Shown here: positions 23,609 to 35,665 of the stretch, piece after piece
Position numbering within the stretch: the first letter of the stretch is position 1
Layout of the letters: the number at the start of each line of letters is the position of its first letter
NCBI GenBank assembly: GCA_030435675.1
Contig: CM059624.1
Coordinates: 644,769 to 708,768, forward strand
Origin: Steinernema hermaphroditum
Lineage: Eukaryota; Nematoda; Chromadorea; Rhabditida; Steinernematidae
Reading direction: 5' to 3'
Length of the DNA: 64,000 nucleotides
The notes under the pieces: generated by a model
Database searches by the model: none
What the model was told of the DNA's origin: nothing
What the model saw: the letters and a program-made list of their open reading frames with translations, nothing else
Position numbers and translations under genes: made by a program

Positions 23609-24280
23609 TCACGATTCGGTTCCTCGTTTGCACCATGTTGAAAGAGATTCAGTTCTTGCGACATTTTTCCAATGCTGAGTTCCCACGGTCTTCACGAAGT
23701 CGTCTCTCCATCTTATTTTCAGTCTACCTTGTGGACGTGTTGTTGGTGGCCTCCAATCTGAAATCAGTGTAGACCACTCACCACTATCCACAGCCCGGTT
23801 GGCCATGTTCCACGCAAATTTCCACTTTCTTTTCATCGCTGTCTCGCATACGTCTTTCACTTTGGTTACCCCTCGGAGCCATTCATTTGTTTTTCGATCT
23901 TGTAGTTTTACGCCTACCATTCTTCTTTCCATCCTCCTTTGCGCTGTCGCCAGTCTCTTCTTCATAGATGAGGTTAGTGCCCAGGTTTCTGAACCATAAA
24001 GGATCGCGGGAAGGATGCACATGTCGAACAGTCTTCGCTTCCACTTCATTTCGACTGATGGTGATGTCAGCAGGACTTTGTGTTGTCGAAAAGCGTACCA
24101 TCCCGAACTGATACGGCGACTGATCTCTCTACTGCCGTTTCTGATCATTTGAACTTCCTGACCTATGTACACAAAGCTTGTCACACATTCTAAGCTCACT
24201 CCGTTGAGGCGAATGTTGATGAGGCGATTGAGGCGTGAGGCTAAATGAGGCGACAAATCTTCATGGTCGATTAAAATCAT
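23609..24280 (-). pseudogene. Non-LTR retrotransposon reverse transcriptase, C-terminal remnant
   Basis: A 223-codon open frame matching the C-terminal part of RTE-like non-LTR retrotransposon polyproteins: YGSETWALT, RRMERRMVG, NEWLRGVTKVKD and GRLKIRWRDDF are hallmark blocks downstream of the reverse transcriptase active site. The endonuclease and the catalytic YADD-type region are missing, so the copy is 5'-truncated. The open frame without stops suggests a fairly recent insertion. Confidence 0.85.
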
Positions 24281-24427
24281 ACAACTTCTGAAAATCTGAC
24301 GCGCTTCATTTCTACGAGGAATTCTTTCGAATGGAACAAATTTTTCTCACTTCTCATTAGACTTTTGATAAACAATTTTTTTTTTGTGGAAAGCTGAATT
24401 CGTGTTCACTCGTCAGACGGCAAACCG

Positions 24428-24665
24428 TGCACAAACGTTGATTGCGAAGCAATATGGTCGATGTGGCAGCTGTGAGTGTTGCCGCTTCCAGAGGGACTTG
24501 GGACACCCGGATGGGACTTCTGCGCCGCAAACGCCGCCCCGAGAGGGAGAAGTTCGGCCGCCGCTTCCGGGGTGTTGCCGTTTCCCAGATGCCTTGTGAA
24601 GCGCGCCGCCATCGACCGCTTCGGCATGCCATCGACCATATTGCTTCGCAATCAACGTTTGTGCA
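24428..24665. mobile_element. R1 core flanked by perfect 36-bp inverted repeats
   Basis: 24428-24463 and 24630-24665 are perfect inverted copies (inner part AAGCAATATGGTCGATG). The 166-bp centre is a plus-strand R1 fragment with CGCTTCCAGAGGG, GCCGCAAACG and CAGATGCC.TGTGAAGCGCG blocks. Unlike other R1 copies it lacks the AATAAA end. The whole could fold into one long hairpin. Confidence 0.65.
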
Positions 24666-24897
24666 TCGTTTAAGTAATCGCTCTGTCTTCTTCTTTGAAC
24701 ACATCGGAAAAGGTAATCGCAAGAGTGATCGCAACATTATGTTGTAATTCATCCTCCAAGGGTGCAGGAAACTTGATATCACAAAAGTAATAACTGAACA
24801 CGGAGCAAGTTCCACCTTACTAATACAGTCTTTTATTCTTTTTGTTTAAAAACAGTTATGTACAAATACTAACAATAGTGACAGAACTGGTCTGCGT

Positions 24898-27401
24898 CTA
24901 ATTTGTCGCTATTTCGCTTCTGAGCACCAACTGGAGAGGGACGAGCCGTTTCCGGAACACCACAAGGAGACTCATTCCAGTAATTAAAAGTGCTAGCTGT
25001 CCAGCGGTCGGCCAAAGATAACCGTAGTGTTCGAAGACGATCCTAAACATAAAAGCTCGGTTGTATTCGCCACTCTCTTACTTACGCAGAAATTAAAGGT
25101 GAAACACAGCGGGAAACACTTCCAAAGAAGGCGAGCACTCCTTGCATAAAACCCTGCAGTATACGTAGGTGATACGAACAAGAAATATCGGTAAATACCT
25201 GATGTCTCGGACCCAGAACTTCAGAATATAAAGTTCCAGTCTGGCTCGACATGAACGGAAAGGCAATTCCAAAGCACAGAGTTGCAGTTACAATGTAGAG
25301 CATCATGGGGACGCGAGTAGTGTAGGCGCACCACGTGTACCTATCGTAACATCCACCGACGATAGAGGTATCTTGAACTGTTGAGTTCGCTCCTTAAATT
25401 CGAACAAGTGCTATTGCTTTTTCTCTATCAATTTTTCTTACCCTTGGGAATATAATTCAGGGGGCCGTCGTAAAACGGCCATGGCATATTCACCACATGG
25501 TAAATGGTGAAAACGGTCAATGCGAAGAAAATCATCTTTCTTCTATCGAGTTTTCCCACTCTTGTGCAGCCAAGTACGAAGTAGATCCCCACCGACAGCA
25601 AACAGCTGACGGTTTGCAGCATTCCATTGTAGAGAACAGCTTCTTGATCGTTCCACCCGTACAGAGCTATTGTCAAAGGTGTGGCAATCCTGAACGATTT
25701 AAATTCCTAAAGGTAGCAGCACAAGACATACAGTTCCATGTTGGTACTTAAGCTGTTATTTAGGAACCATAAGAACAAGCACACTCCAGCAGCATACTTA
25801 TCGAATTTCGGGAGAACATAGAGACTATCTGAAAGAGGGAAAATTCGAAATTACGTGGTGATGATCAGGGATCTTTAGACCTGGTGATTTGCTTTCTTTT
25901 GACAATAAACCAGCGTAGCTTTCGTGGAATATGGTGAAGAGCAAGATGATAGATAAAATGGACAAGGCAATCATGAGGTAAGCAGGAACGGTGTACATGT
26001 TCAAGAAGAGCGGGCCACACATGAAGCCATCTTTTCCAATTGGAGCAAATATCGCCTAAACGTGAACGCGTTTTTTGTGTACAATGAACTCCGAATGCAT
26101 GTAAACCGGTGACCCAAAATCTGTCACTTCGATGGACTTTTTGAAATTATCTTCTTTTTGGATTGCAATGTTACCATTGCGATACCCAGTATCAAAACAT
26201 TCCTTTATTGGTTGGATCACGGGTTAGAAGATACCAAAATTTCCTTTTAAGTCATGAGCAACTCACCTGAACTGCCGGTCCAACTGACATTCCAAGGACG
26301 AAGCTCGCAATTTCCAATGAAATAGCTTTGTTTCGATGCCTAACCTCACAGGCGGTAGCCGTATAGGCCCTGAGAACGCCCATCGTCCCAGAGCCCAGTC
26401 CGGTTACAAATCGAGAGGCCATCATGATGTATTTAACGTTGCTGGAAAAGTTGGGAAGGAGAGCGTAGAGAAGATTGCCGATTGCTGTCAGAAAGAGTCC
26501 GAAAGCGGTAGGGTCTTTAGCAGAGAAAGTCTTTTGGCTCCATAGTCCAAGAAGCGGGCTGGAAATGGTTTGACCGACGGAGAAGGCCGCAACAACGAAG
26601 CCGAAAAAGTTGATCGTTGCTGACTGATCTAGCTGAAAATTATGATTTTGCGCACGTCAAAACGGATGTGTTGATCAGAATTTTAATTGCCTTTTTCTGT
26701 GAGAGTGTGTAATGTGATGATACCGGTTGTTACACATCATGTGATGTTTGTTTCTCTACAGATAAAATCTGACTAGATTTGTGTTTGCTCTTCATTTGGC
26801 CTTTCGGGTCGTGACACCACAGCCTTGCGGGCGGCAAGAATGGTTCTCACAAAACAGGTTAAAAATTACTCAAAAATTGAAAAGAAACGCAAAGCCTAGC
26901 ATTTCCAGAGACATAGTGGAATAGAGCGAGATCATCTCAACTGTCTCTGTGGTTCATTGCGAACGCTTTTCGTTTGTAAGCGGGCGGTCTCGGGTTTGGG
27001 TCCCCTCGGGGTCCTTATTTTGTGTGGATGGTTTCACCGTGTGTACGGAAAAACAAACACACACCGACGAACGGACCCGTCGGTTCTCCGTTTATATATA
27101 GGGGATTTGAATGTTGAAGAATCGCTTACCCCGCTGAGATAAGGCCACATCGAAGTGAAGTAGACGGAAAGTTGGATTCCACAGAGGAACTGAATCAAGT
27201 AGGTCAACCATATTGATTTCCACGGAGTCTTATTGCAATCCGAATACTTGCTACTTCTGCAATTTGTTTCGGTACTTGAAACAGAACTGTGTGGCAAACA
27301 TACAGTGAACTGTTACTGCTCTTCTCCTTTCGCAGCCCTAGATCAGATAGCGAACTAAACTGAAGCTGCAAAGGATTTTTCTTCTCCTCCGGAGTGATCA
27401 T
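24898..27401 (-). CDS. MFSD8: MFSD8/CLN7-like major facilitator transporter
   Basis: Predicted 12-span lysosomal or endosomal transporter of the MFSD8 (CLN7) branch; human MFSD8 is implicated in lysosomal chloride transport. Nine exons: 27304-27401, 27130-27256, 26267-26632, 25881-26055, 25732-25828, 25442-25689, 25199-25392, 25086-25153, 24898-25042; all phases join to 505 residues (human 518). Matching landmarks: SMWPYL at the end of span 1, ASRFVTGLGSGTMGVLRAYT, MYTVPAYL, IATPLTIALYGWNDQEAVLY, TLYSEVLGPRHQ and a C-terminal FRKRLVPL. A TTTCAG at 27408-27410 just before the ATG suggests trans-splicing; AATAAA on the minus strand at 24832-24837 is a likely polyadenylation signal. The exon 4 donor is a weak GTCTAA fixed by phase. 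Intron 2 carries a tRNA-like insertion. Confidence 0.9.
26943..27012 (+). repeat. tRNA-Thr(TGT)-like SINE head in MFSD8 intron
   Basis: The stretch resembles a tRNA-Thr gene: A-box region TGTGGTTCATTGCG, anticodon loop TTTGTAA (anticodon TGT) inside a CGTTTGTAAGCG stem, variable loop, then CGGGTTTGGGTCCC. The T-loop has TTTGGGT in place of TTCGAGT and the acceptor stem fails, so it is a tRNA pseudogene or SINE head. Confidence 0.55.
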
Positions 27402-27410
27402 GCCAAACTG

Positions 27411-29243
27411 AAAATGCTGTGGGATAAAATATATTCACGGGAATTCGATTATGAAAATTATTAATGAAAATGAAAACGCGGTTTTTTCATAACAAACATA
27501 CAAAAGAACATCGATCGAACGGGTGGTAGTAGAAGTGGACATACATCGGTTTACGTTTACCGCCAGTATGTGCATAAACAGCAGAATGTGACCAAAAAGG
27601 CGCGTTTTTTGATGAACAAAAACATCATCATCAACTATATACTCCCGATGTTTGTACGTCACCGTCTACCGCTTTTGTTATTTGTTAACAGGGGCTAGAC
27701 AACATAATCGTCAATTAGAACAGGTCCAAATTTAAAAAACAAAACTCTTCTGAAGAATGACGTTTGCTAAGAAGGTACCCGATTGGAGCAATAAGAAGAA
27801 ATCGACAATAGTCTATTGTGTCAGTGAAACCGACAAAGTTCAGTTTAGTAAAAAGAATCCTTCTCTCAGAAAGAAGGTATTCCAAGAAAGAAGGTACAAA
27901 AGTCAAGTTTCGTTCTTGTTTATAGTGATAGTGCCCATCAGGATAGGACTGTAAAGGTGGGCGTGCCATTTGCAGTGTCACGAAAGTGCACTGTCACAAA
28001 AAGCCGGAACCTTACAAAAGTCTTGTGTTTTCCCAATTTCCGCAACATCGATCGTGGTCGTTGGTCACGAAACGCTCTTTTTGCAAATAGGGATCAGAGA
28101 AAACGGTCATTTTTCGGCGAGTAAGAGGGATGCTCTCCGTGAACAGTTTACAACAAAAGTGCACGAACACTTCCGCGATAGGACATTGGTCGTAGAGGTC
28201 AGAAAAAGTGTGCTTTGTTCGGAGAAAAATTGGTGTAATCGTTATCAGTGGTCGCGGAAATTGATGAAGTAAGTGGATCCACAGTTCCTCGCTACCGTAA
28301 CAATAGCAAATTTTGTGGTGTGCTTAAACAGAAGGGAGATCATCTTCTTTGAATACATCGTGATACTAACATTAACGTCCTATGCAATGAGCCGGAGTCG
28401 AGCAGAAGTCACTGAACCAAGACTGAGTCGAGCCGGATTGTCTCTCGTCGTCTGCGTCCTTTGTACCGATCCCCGCGAACGGTCGGAAATGTCTCTAGTA
28501 TATATTGCCGGGTACCGAGGCGGATCGGGTTTGATTCGGAGCCGGCGAGCCGGGGCGAGGTGGGTGGTCCGAGTCAGGCCGAGACGAGTGGTCCGAACTT
28601 GGGCCTTGGGTAAATTTTGAATTCCGGGAGAAGTGCAGTTTTCCAGTTATTCACATACATCCAAAAATAAGGAACAAGTGCTATTCCTTGGTGAAGCGGT
28701 GGTCTCTTCTGAGATATATAATACACAACAGAAAAAAAGGTGCTCTTCAAAGAACGCCTGTGCTAACAGATACGCTTACGAATCGCACAGCGCTATAATG
28801 CGACGTGTGTGCTCGTAGTACTCGTAGTCTTATATAAGTTTGGCACATTTCAGAAAATGACATTTCGCGCAATTTTGTGTGAGGGGATTATGCAAATAAA
28901 GCAACGTTGGCTACTGTACGACCACAGAAATCATTAGTCACTTCCGGGTGGTTCTACGCACAACGCACAAAAACGATACGCAACAAATTAATCGCCTTTC
29001 GCGATCGCTTGATGACAAACGATAGTGCATTGGTCAAGTGGTCAAGAATCTACTACCTTCTGATAGTGCGAGATAAGTGTTTCTCAAAAACTAAATAAAT
29101 AAATAATCTATAAGGTAAATAGACGTATGAATACGATTTCTCAGGCAACAGTGAGCAGTAACTTGTTTTCGTTTTCAGTAGTTGCAAAAAGTCATTTTCT
29201 GAAATCCTTTTAACTTTTAAAGAGGTTGGTTTGTAGAAAATCA
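27411..29243. other. 5' flank of the MFSD8-like gene, no recognised gene
   Basis: Mixed AT-rich DNA and a GC-rich patch (28430-28620) with repeated CCGAG/CGAGCCGG words. ORFs here lack family motifs. A tRNA-like A-box (TGGTCAAGTGG) near 29032 has no partner B-box. Confidence 0.4.
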
Positions 29244-29373
29244 GTAAAGACCTGGTCATACTCCACGGGGTAAGACTCATGCGCGTTTTAACTTCATTGT
29301 AAATTTACCCCGCGGGGTAAATGGAGCTAGGACGCGCGTGCGTCTTAAGCCGTGGAGTATGGCCAGACCTTAA
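29244..29373. mobile_element. Near-palindromic foldback element
   Basis: Arms 29244-29296 and 29319-29373 are inverted copies around CATACTCCACGG/CCGTGGAGTATG; the middle holds the perfect palindrome TTACCCCGCGGGGTAA at 29305-29320. The whole can form a long cruciform. No coding capacity; MITE-like. Confidence 0.65.
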
Positions 29374-29740
29374 GAAATGAGAAATAAATAAAATAGTTCA
29401 TAAGAAATAATGACTCATAGCTGACGCTAAAATTTCCACACAACTGTGGCTCCTCAATGCCATTGAAACATTGACCTAATACGTGCGCTTTTATTGTGAA
29501 CATCGCATTCGACTTGTATTTTTTACCCCGAAAAGTGACCCAGTTACCTGTATTTGTGGCACAACCCAAGACCAAAACATTGCTTCCGGGGTTCTCTCGG
29601 TTTTTCATCAGTGAGGTTATTGACCGTTTCATTAAAATCTCTGGCCGAATACCTGCCCAGCCCGACATATCAGTTAAAAGTAATATTGATCGTCATGATG
29701 ACAATTATTAAATGTGCCCGTCAAAAGGGTTTTCATTTGT

Positions 29741-29945
29741 GCCCCCAGCGATCGGTCGGATCGTCCACTCGCTCTCTCTGAGGCTGCCTGAGTCGCATGA
29801 GTTGAATGAGTGGTCGTTCTCGGCCGTCGTTGTTGGCACAATGATTGTGCCGGCTCCCAGAAGGCCTGGAACACCAGGGAGCCGCAGTTCCAACGTCTTT
29901 CCAAGAAGGCCGTCACAACCGCCCCACTCCACTCGCGCCACTCAA
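29741..29945 (+). repeat. R2 repeat copy, near complete
   Basis: Best-preserved R2: CCCCAGCGATCGGTC start, CTCGCTCTCTCTGAGG, GGCACAATGATTGTGCC hairpin, GGCTCCC...GGGAGCC hairpin, CCGCAGTTCC and a CCACTCCACTCGCGCCACTC end. Confidence 0.65.
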
Positions 29946-31629
29946 GTCCGTCAAAACTTATGCACTGAGAGTTTAAATGCTCTCTTAACACATAGTGTAT
30001 CCATTGCTTCTGGTATCGCAAAGAAAATTTATATGGTATTTTAAAAATGAAAGACATTTCACTTAAAATATGTGAACACTGCGGCTGCATCATTCCCTTT
30101 AAGAGCCGAAAAAGATTGCTTGATTCAGGTCACATCAAACGGAAAGATAGTTCCTATGCGCGATGGCGAGACGACCCGGTTAAGGCGGGAAAATAGCGGC
30201 GGAATTTCGAGGCAAATAACATTTAATAACGCCCAATTCTTTACAGCGTTTGTGTTTGTCGGTTTTTTTCCGCCATAAACATATAAGAGATCATCGTGAA
30301 AACAAGTGGAAAAGGACCCTTTCAAGCAATATCGATCGTTCCTTCGCTCTCTTCCCGCTGAGAACAACAACGGCCGAATAGCTCCTGCACTGTGTTTCTA
30401 ATACAGTCGCAGATCTCAAACTAGATAAGATTGTGATCACCGCTGGATATTTACAAAAAAGTGGCGTTTGAAAGGTTTGGAAATGAGTTTACAAACAAAG
30501 AGGGCAATAAATCATGAAGTGTCAAGGGGTAATAAACACGGTGTTTTAGGTGCAGCGACTTTAGTGAGAAGCTTCTCAAAACCTAAAATAAAGAGTGAAG
30601 CTGTTCTTCATCCTGAAAGGGGGACTCACAAAAATAGTTGTCAGGCGAATAACAACGAACAAAAAAAGGAAAGCTTTTGAGAAGCGCGCAAAGCAAACAG
30701 GATCGTTGTTAGGCAGCGAATGGATCGGCGCTTGTCCTGCTTCATTATTAGCTTCAAGGGTGTGGCAGAGAGTGAGAAGCGACGAAGTGATCTGAGATGT
30801 CACACTGGACGAACAAGAAAAAAGCAGTCCGATGTCGTGGCAACTTGACCACTGACCTACTTGCAAACTTCAAAACAGCAGACTTCGGCTGGCCTCTGAA
30901 GCGACGACCAACTGAAAGCGGCCTGTTCGCAAAAAAACATCAAATTAGCATTTTGAAATGCAAATCAATGCTTTGTCAGTATCTGAGTGCGGGGCTTCCA
31001 ACGGTTTGTCGGTGGTCTAACAAGAGCCAAAATCGCCACCCTAATAATACTTCCTTTAATGAATTAAGCATCAATAGGTCAATCAACGTTGTAACCCTAT
31101 GCTCGATTACCCCCGTTAGTCATCCGAGCGTAATGTGTAAATCCTTTGTGCACAATATTATGAAGAAGAAAGCTCAAAAAGAAAATTTCAAATCTTGAAA
31201 CCACAGAAATTCACAAACTAGCTGCTTAAAAACTTAATAATGATTATTCGCCGCCTTGTTGTTGCATACAATAAAAGTTTCATTTAGCCGATCTTCGGCG
31301 ACTACGATCCTTATGATGACTTCCGCGTTATACGGTACCACGAGTTGCTCTTTCACGTTCTTACATCAAAATGCCACAGAGGGCATGGTTTTCTTGAAAC
31401 CTCTAAAAAGGGGGTGACAGTATCATTACGCAATAGACTGTAGTTTAGTCATTGTGACTTCCTGCTTGTGAAGGTTACTATTCAGGCCACTTGAATGATC
31501 TTTACAAAACTGGTTTCGTTTTCGTGAAAACGTTGATAGAGAGGTCGGCGAAGAACCTTTTGAAGATGTTTTCTGGTGTTTTTCGGAGAGTTCCTGGTCT
31601 GAATTTAGATCTTTAATCAAAAAGATCAC
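29946..31629. other. Intergenic, no recognised gene
   Basis: No ORF with splice context or family motif. Includes AT-rich segments and unsupported ORFs such as 30797-31198 plus. Confidence 0.4.
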
Positions 31630-31727
31630 GCCATGAATGAAGCCGACCGTAAGAGATATCCTCTGTGTGTCTGTTATTCGGTGTCTTGTCAAGGCTTGAT
31701 GCCTTCGATTCATGAAATAAAGTCGTA
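31630..31727 (+). repeat. R1 repeat, 3' fragment
   Basis: Last ~100 bp of R1 only: ATGAATGAAGCC, ATATCCTCTG, CGGTGTC, and the typical GATTCATGAAATAAAGTCGT end with its embedded AATAAA. Confidence 0.6.
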
Positions 31728-32767
31728 AGTTGGAAGTACTCTCACCCCTGACCCTATCGCCACCAACTACTGTACATTTGAAAACCCCTCCTCCTTCCTG
31801 CACTAATTTCATCTCTGTAAGTATAAGTAAAGTATAAGTAATTCCGCATAGCCCTCTCAGCTCAAGATGGAGAGCCTTTGTGGAGGCCAACTTCGACAGA
31901 TACGGTCGAGAGCGACCGATACCTCAACTCATCCGATTGAACGAGAGAGCGATTGGACGACCGAATGTCACCGACACAAATGAAGACTGTAAAACCAAGT
32001 CCTTTCTCATCACTCAATAAAATTGTTTGTTTGAACGATTTTTGGCAGCAGGTCGATAAATATAGTAATCCTCGAGCCGATTTTTACACTATTTAAATGA
32101 CTTCTCTTCCCAAATTAAGCTCGGTAGCTTGCGGTGCAGGAAATCTTGTACTGCACAATAACCGCGTAACACCGTTGATATTGATTTTTTCAGGCTTCGG
32201 TTGAACTCGATATCACTTTGTTTTCATTCATACTTTTGAACCATGCGGCCATCCTTTTTTCAGTGGTCTCCATGATCTATTGTAGTTTGTCTCTCGTTAA
32301 ACAGCAGTAAAGCACAAAGTGCCTTGGCGCTTGTCTCGGAGTGATAAGGGTTCAAAAGTTTGTCAAACCATCCACGTGAACTCCAAGTGAGTGCATCCCC
32401 AATACTAATGCAACAAGTACCATGACAAACGTATTGCGATTACATTCTGTATGAACGGACTGTGTTGTTATCGATTCAGATTCTGGCTCTTGCAGGTCAA
32501 CATTTTCGGCTTTAAAGGAACATGCAAACAACAACAAATGTACAATTAGATGTTTTCAGTAAGTGCATCAAGAACTCCTTTCATCTTTCCATCTGATCAC
32601 CTTTTTCTTTGTTTGTACCAAATGCTTTATCACACTCTGATAAACTCTGGCTGAGACATGACGAGGGTCGTCTGACGCCTTCCCAAAGTTGATAAGAAAT
32701 GTGATCTCCGCGTTATGAGCCTGCATAAAAGAGAGCTTGGGCGGTGGAGCTCTCACAGTTCTTGAGG
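31728..32767. other. 5' flank of oxidase 2, no recognised gene
   Basis: Presumed promoter of oxidase 2. Two minus-strand ORFs (32352-32537 and 32568-32756) have protein-like composition, the first with a hydrophobic stretch, but no splice junction joins them and the second abuts the oxidase start codon head to head; not called. Confidence 0.4.
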
Positions 32768-35330
32768 ATGCTTCGCTTCGAACTTCTCGTCGTCCTGCTT
32801 TTCAGTCTTGGGCTTACGGTAGCCTGGAAGAAGTATGCCGAGGAGTTGAAGATGTCGCCACATGCGCCGGTAGGAAGACTTTAATATATTAAGAGCCCTA
32901 CTGTGCTTTTTTTCAGGGGAATCCAGATATCTATGAGTTTGACCTGCTGGTGGAACATCGTCAGACCATGACAAGGGTGAAAGACGAATGTGGGCACATC
33001 GAAGTACTCGACTATAAGCCTAGAGAGGTAACCATTGGGCAGTTCACATAGGATGAAATCTCTCGTTCTCAGACTGCCTTCTACGCCCGAAACCATAGCC
33101 AACTTGGAGGCTGTTTCGATGAAAACGTTCTTGTTGATAAAGCCCTCGAACCCGGCGCCAACACTGCAGCTGTCGACGGCGTGATCCTTTGGAATGGTCT
33201 TCATCACCACATCATTACCATCAATGGAAATAGGTATAACTTTCCATCTTTTATCGTATAATTCATGTTTCTTCAGCCCCGGAAAAACAATCGTGATACC
33301 GTATAACGCGGAAGTCATCATGAGGGTCAAAAACAGGCTCTTAACGGAAGGCATAACCCTACATGTGCACGGCCTTGACAAGAAGGACCTCTGGTATACT
33401 GATGGAGTTGCATTCGTTCAACAGTGTCCTGTGTCGCGACTCTCGAACTTCGCCTACAGATTCATCGCTGATTTTCCCGGAACTCACTGGTATCACGGCC
33501 ACTTGATGACCGATCGTGGAGATGGTCTAGCCGGTGGATTCGTGGTCATCAGGGATGGAGAGACGTACCCGAATCCATTCGGAGGAGAAAGATACAAATT
33601 CGGAAAGATTCGACAATATTATGCTCTTTTGCAGGTGAGTAGTCCTGTAGATCCAGTGGTGAACTCATCGTGCACCTTGAGCCATCAAGCATTTTGAGTG
33701 CACCTTGAGATAAGGGGTGGAAGGAAGTAAAAAAGTAAAAAAAACATGACGGCTTTGTCCATGTTGCCCTCCGTTTTATTCACACGAGTCTTAATTTTAG
33801 GACTGGCCGGTTCCCTCTTCAACCACTACGTGGTATGCGCATATCGGAAAATCAATGAAGTGGCTCTACGGCTTCGACGAGAACAGGAAGTGCTGGGCCC
33901 CCACGCGGACATTCGACGGTTCCAACATTGGAGGTTCCATTCCAATCTCGGCCATTCTTGTTAACGATAAGGGATGGCACGACCAAGAAGAACTGAAAGC
34001 ACACCCGAGCAAGCTTCCTCTCGAGACGTTCAGGATCAAACACGGTAGTAATGAGAAGATATGTTCTAATATTCGTATGAAATTTGCAGGAGAAGAGGTG
34101 ATTTTCCGATTAGTGAGCGGTGCCGTCTCGCAAGAACTTATGATCACCATCGAAGACCACGAAATGTACATAATTGCGGCAGATGGCGTTGAGATCAATC
34201 CAAAAAGAGTCGACAGTCTCGTTATATTTTCCGGAGAACGCTATGATATCCTGGTGAAGGGGATCGAAAATCCAAAGAAGAAGGTCTATCCAATCATCAT
34301 TGAGACTTTAGAGCACTTCAATTGGAATTGGACTACGCGAAAGCCATTCTATGGATTGGCAAAATTGGAATATGAAGACTCGCACAAGAAGGAAACGAAC
34401 AAGGTGGACTGGAACCATTCGAAATGTACGAAGAAATCAAAATGCATCGTCGGCAACTGTCCTTTTGAAGAATTCGCCTTGAGGTTCCCCTACACTTGTG
34501 AAGATGTCCATTCTCACGAGTTGGAATCGGCCTACATCGCGCCAGATGAGCAAGATATCATTCAACAAAAGAATTTCACCAAAGGATACGAGGAACATTT
34601 CATCAATATGCATTACGACAGCCACGTTAACGGGTGGATGTTCCAGTTGCCTCGAGCAATGCCCTACTTCAACGAGGATCGCTTGAGGCACTATGCCGAT
34701 TGGTGTGACCCACAGAAGTGCACTCCTACTTCGAATCGGGACTCTCGGGACTGCCACTGCTACTACCACCTGAATATAACTCTTGGGAACATCGTCCAAT
34801 TGACCATTTACAATATGGGTGATGGTGGAAGACTCGGGCAAGGCTATGCTCACCCTCTCCATATCCATGGCACCCACTTTTACGTCATGAAGACTGGATA
34901 TCCCAATTACGATAAGAGCGGAATGATCTCTACGATGAATCCCGATATTCCTTGCACCGACATGAATGTAAGGTTTCACATAAATTATTGCCAAGCAGTA
35001 CTCTATCTTCAGACCAAGTGCAACGGCTTGAAATGGACGAACCCAAATTGGCTTCATGGAAACGTCACAGGAATGCACGAGAACCCATCTTTCCGGGATA
35101 CCGTTGTGATCCCAGCCGGAGGATACGTTGTCGTCAGATTCCGAGCAACCAATGCCGGTTGGTTTTTCGCACATTGCCACTTAGAGCTGCACAATATGGG
35201 CGGAATGGCATTTGCCTTGAAGGTCGGAACGCAGGAGGAAATGGCGAAGCCTCCAAAAAACTTTCCTCATGAATGTGGCGACTACGAGCCGGAGAGCGTC
35301 GCCTATTTAAGAAAAGATAGCAACATTTGA
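32768..35330 (+). CDS. Multicopper oxidase (laccase-like) 2
   Basis: Paralogue of oxidase 1, 723 residues in seven exons: 32768-32869, 32917-33027, 33073-33233, 33277-33634, 33801-34044, 34090-34967, 35013-35330. Signal peptide LLVVLLFSLGLTVA. Copper ligands intact: HVHG 154-157, HWYHGH 195-200, HPLHIHGTH 580-588, HCHLELH 672-678 (with Cys673, the expected type 1 copper ligand). Two introns (34045-34089 and 34968-35012) keep the frame open, so a single 491-codon ORF reads across them; splicing is inferred from GT/AG ends and the paralogue. Exon 6 here equals exons 6+7 of oxidase 1 exactly (878 = 315 + 563 nt). AATAAA at 35364-35369 is the likely polyadenylation signal. Secreted; substrate unknown. 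Confidence 0.95.
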
Positions 35331-35665
35331 TAAAGCATGTAGCTTGTTGAACGGAGTTAAAACAATAAAGTACTGTACTCTATATTTTTAAATTGGTAAC
35401 TCTGGACTGTTATGTGAGTTTGAGTAGGTCTACCATTGCACGTTTCTAATAGGGACATTGAACTCTTGTTCCTGGCTAATGGATGGTTGCTTCACAAAAT
35501 GCCGCGACATGGTTTTGCGTTCCCACCGCAAAAGACTCCTGATGATAAGGATGCGCAGTGATGAAGCATTTAGGAATTGGATGTAACGCTACTCAGAAAA
35601 TAGTGAGTGGTTCATCAAATCGAACGAGGTCATATTTCTCTAATTAGGAAGAGAGGCGACGGAAG

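Noticed and set aside
29345..29668. Minus-strand ORF of 107 codons (contains NVLVLGCATNTG)
   Set aside because: Glycine-rich stretch hints at a nucleotide-binding fold, but no splice partners, the frame ends inside the palindrome element, and no family could be assigned.
32352..32756. Two minus-strand ORFs head-to-head with oxidase 2
   Set aside because: No donor/acceptor pair joins them in frame and the second begins 12 nt from the oxidase start codon.
34437..35180. Minus-strand ORF of 247 codons
   Set aside because: Antisense shadow of oxidase 2, whose plus-strand reading carries the copper motifs.
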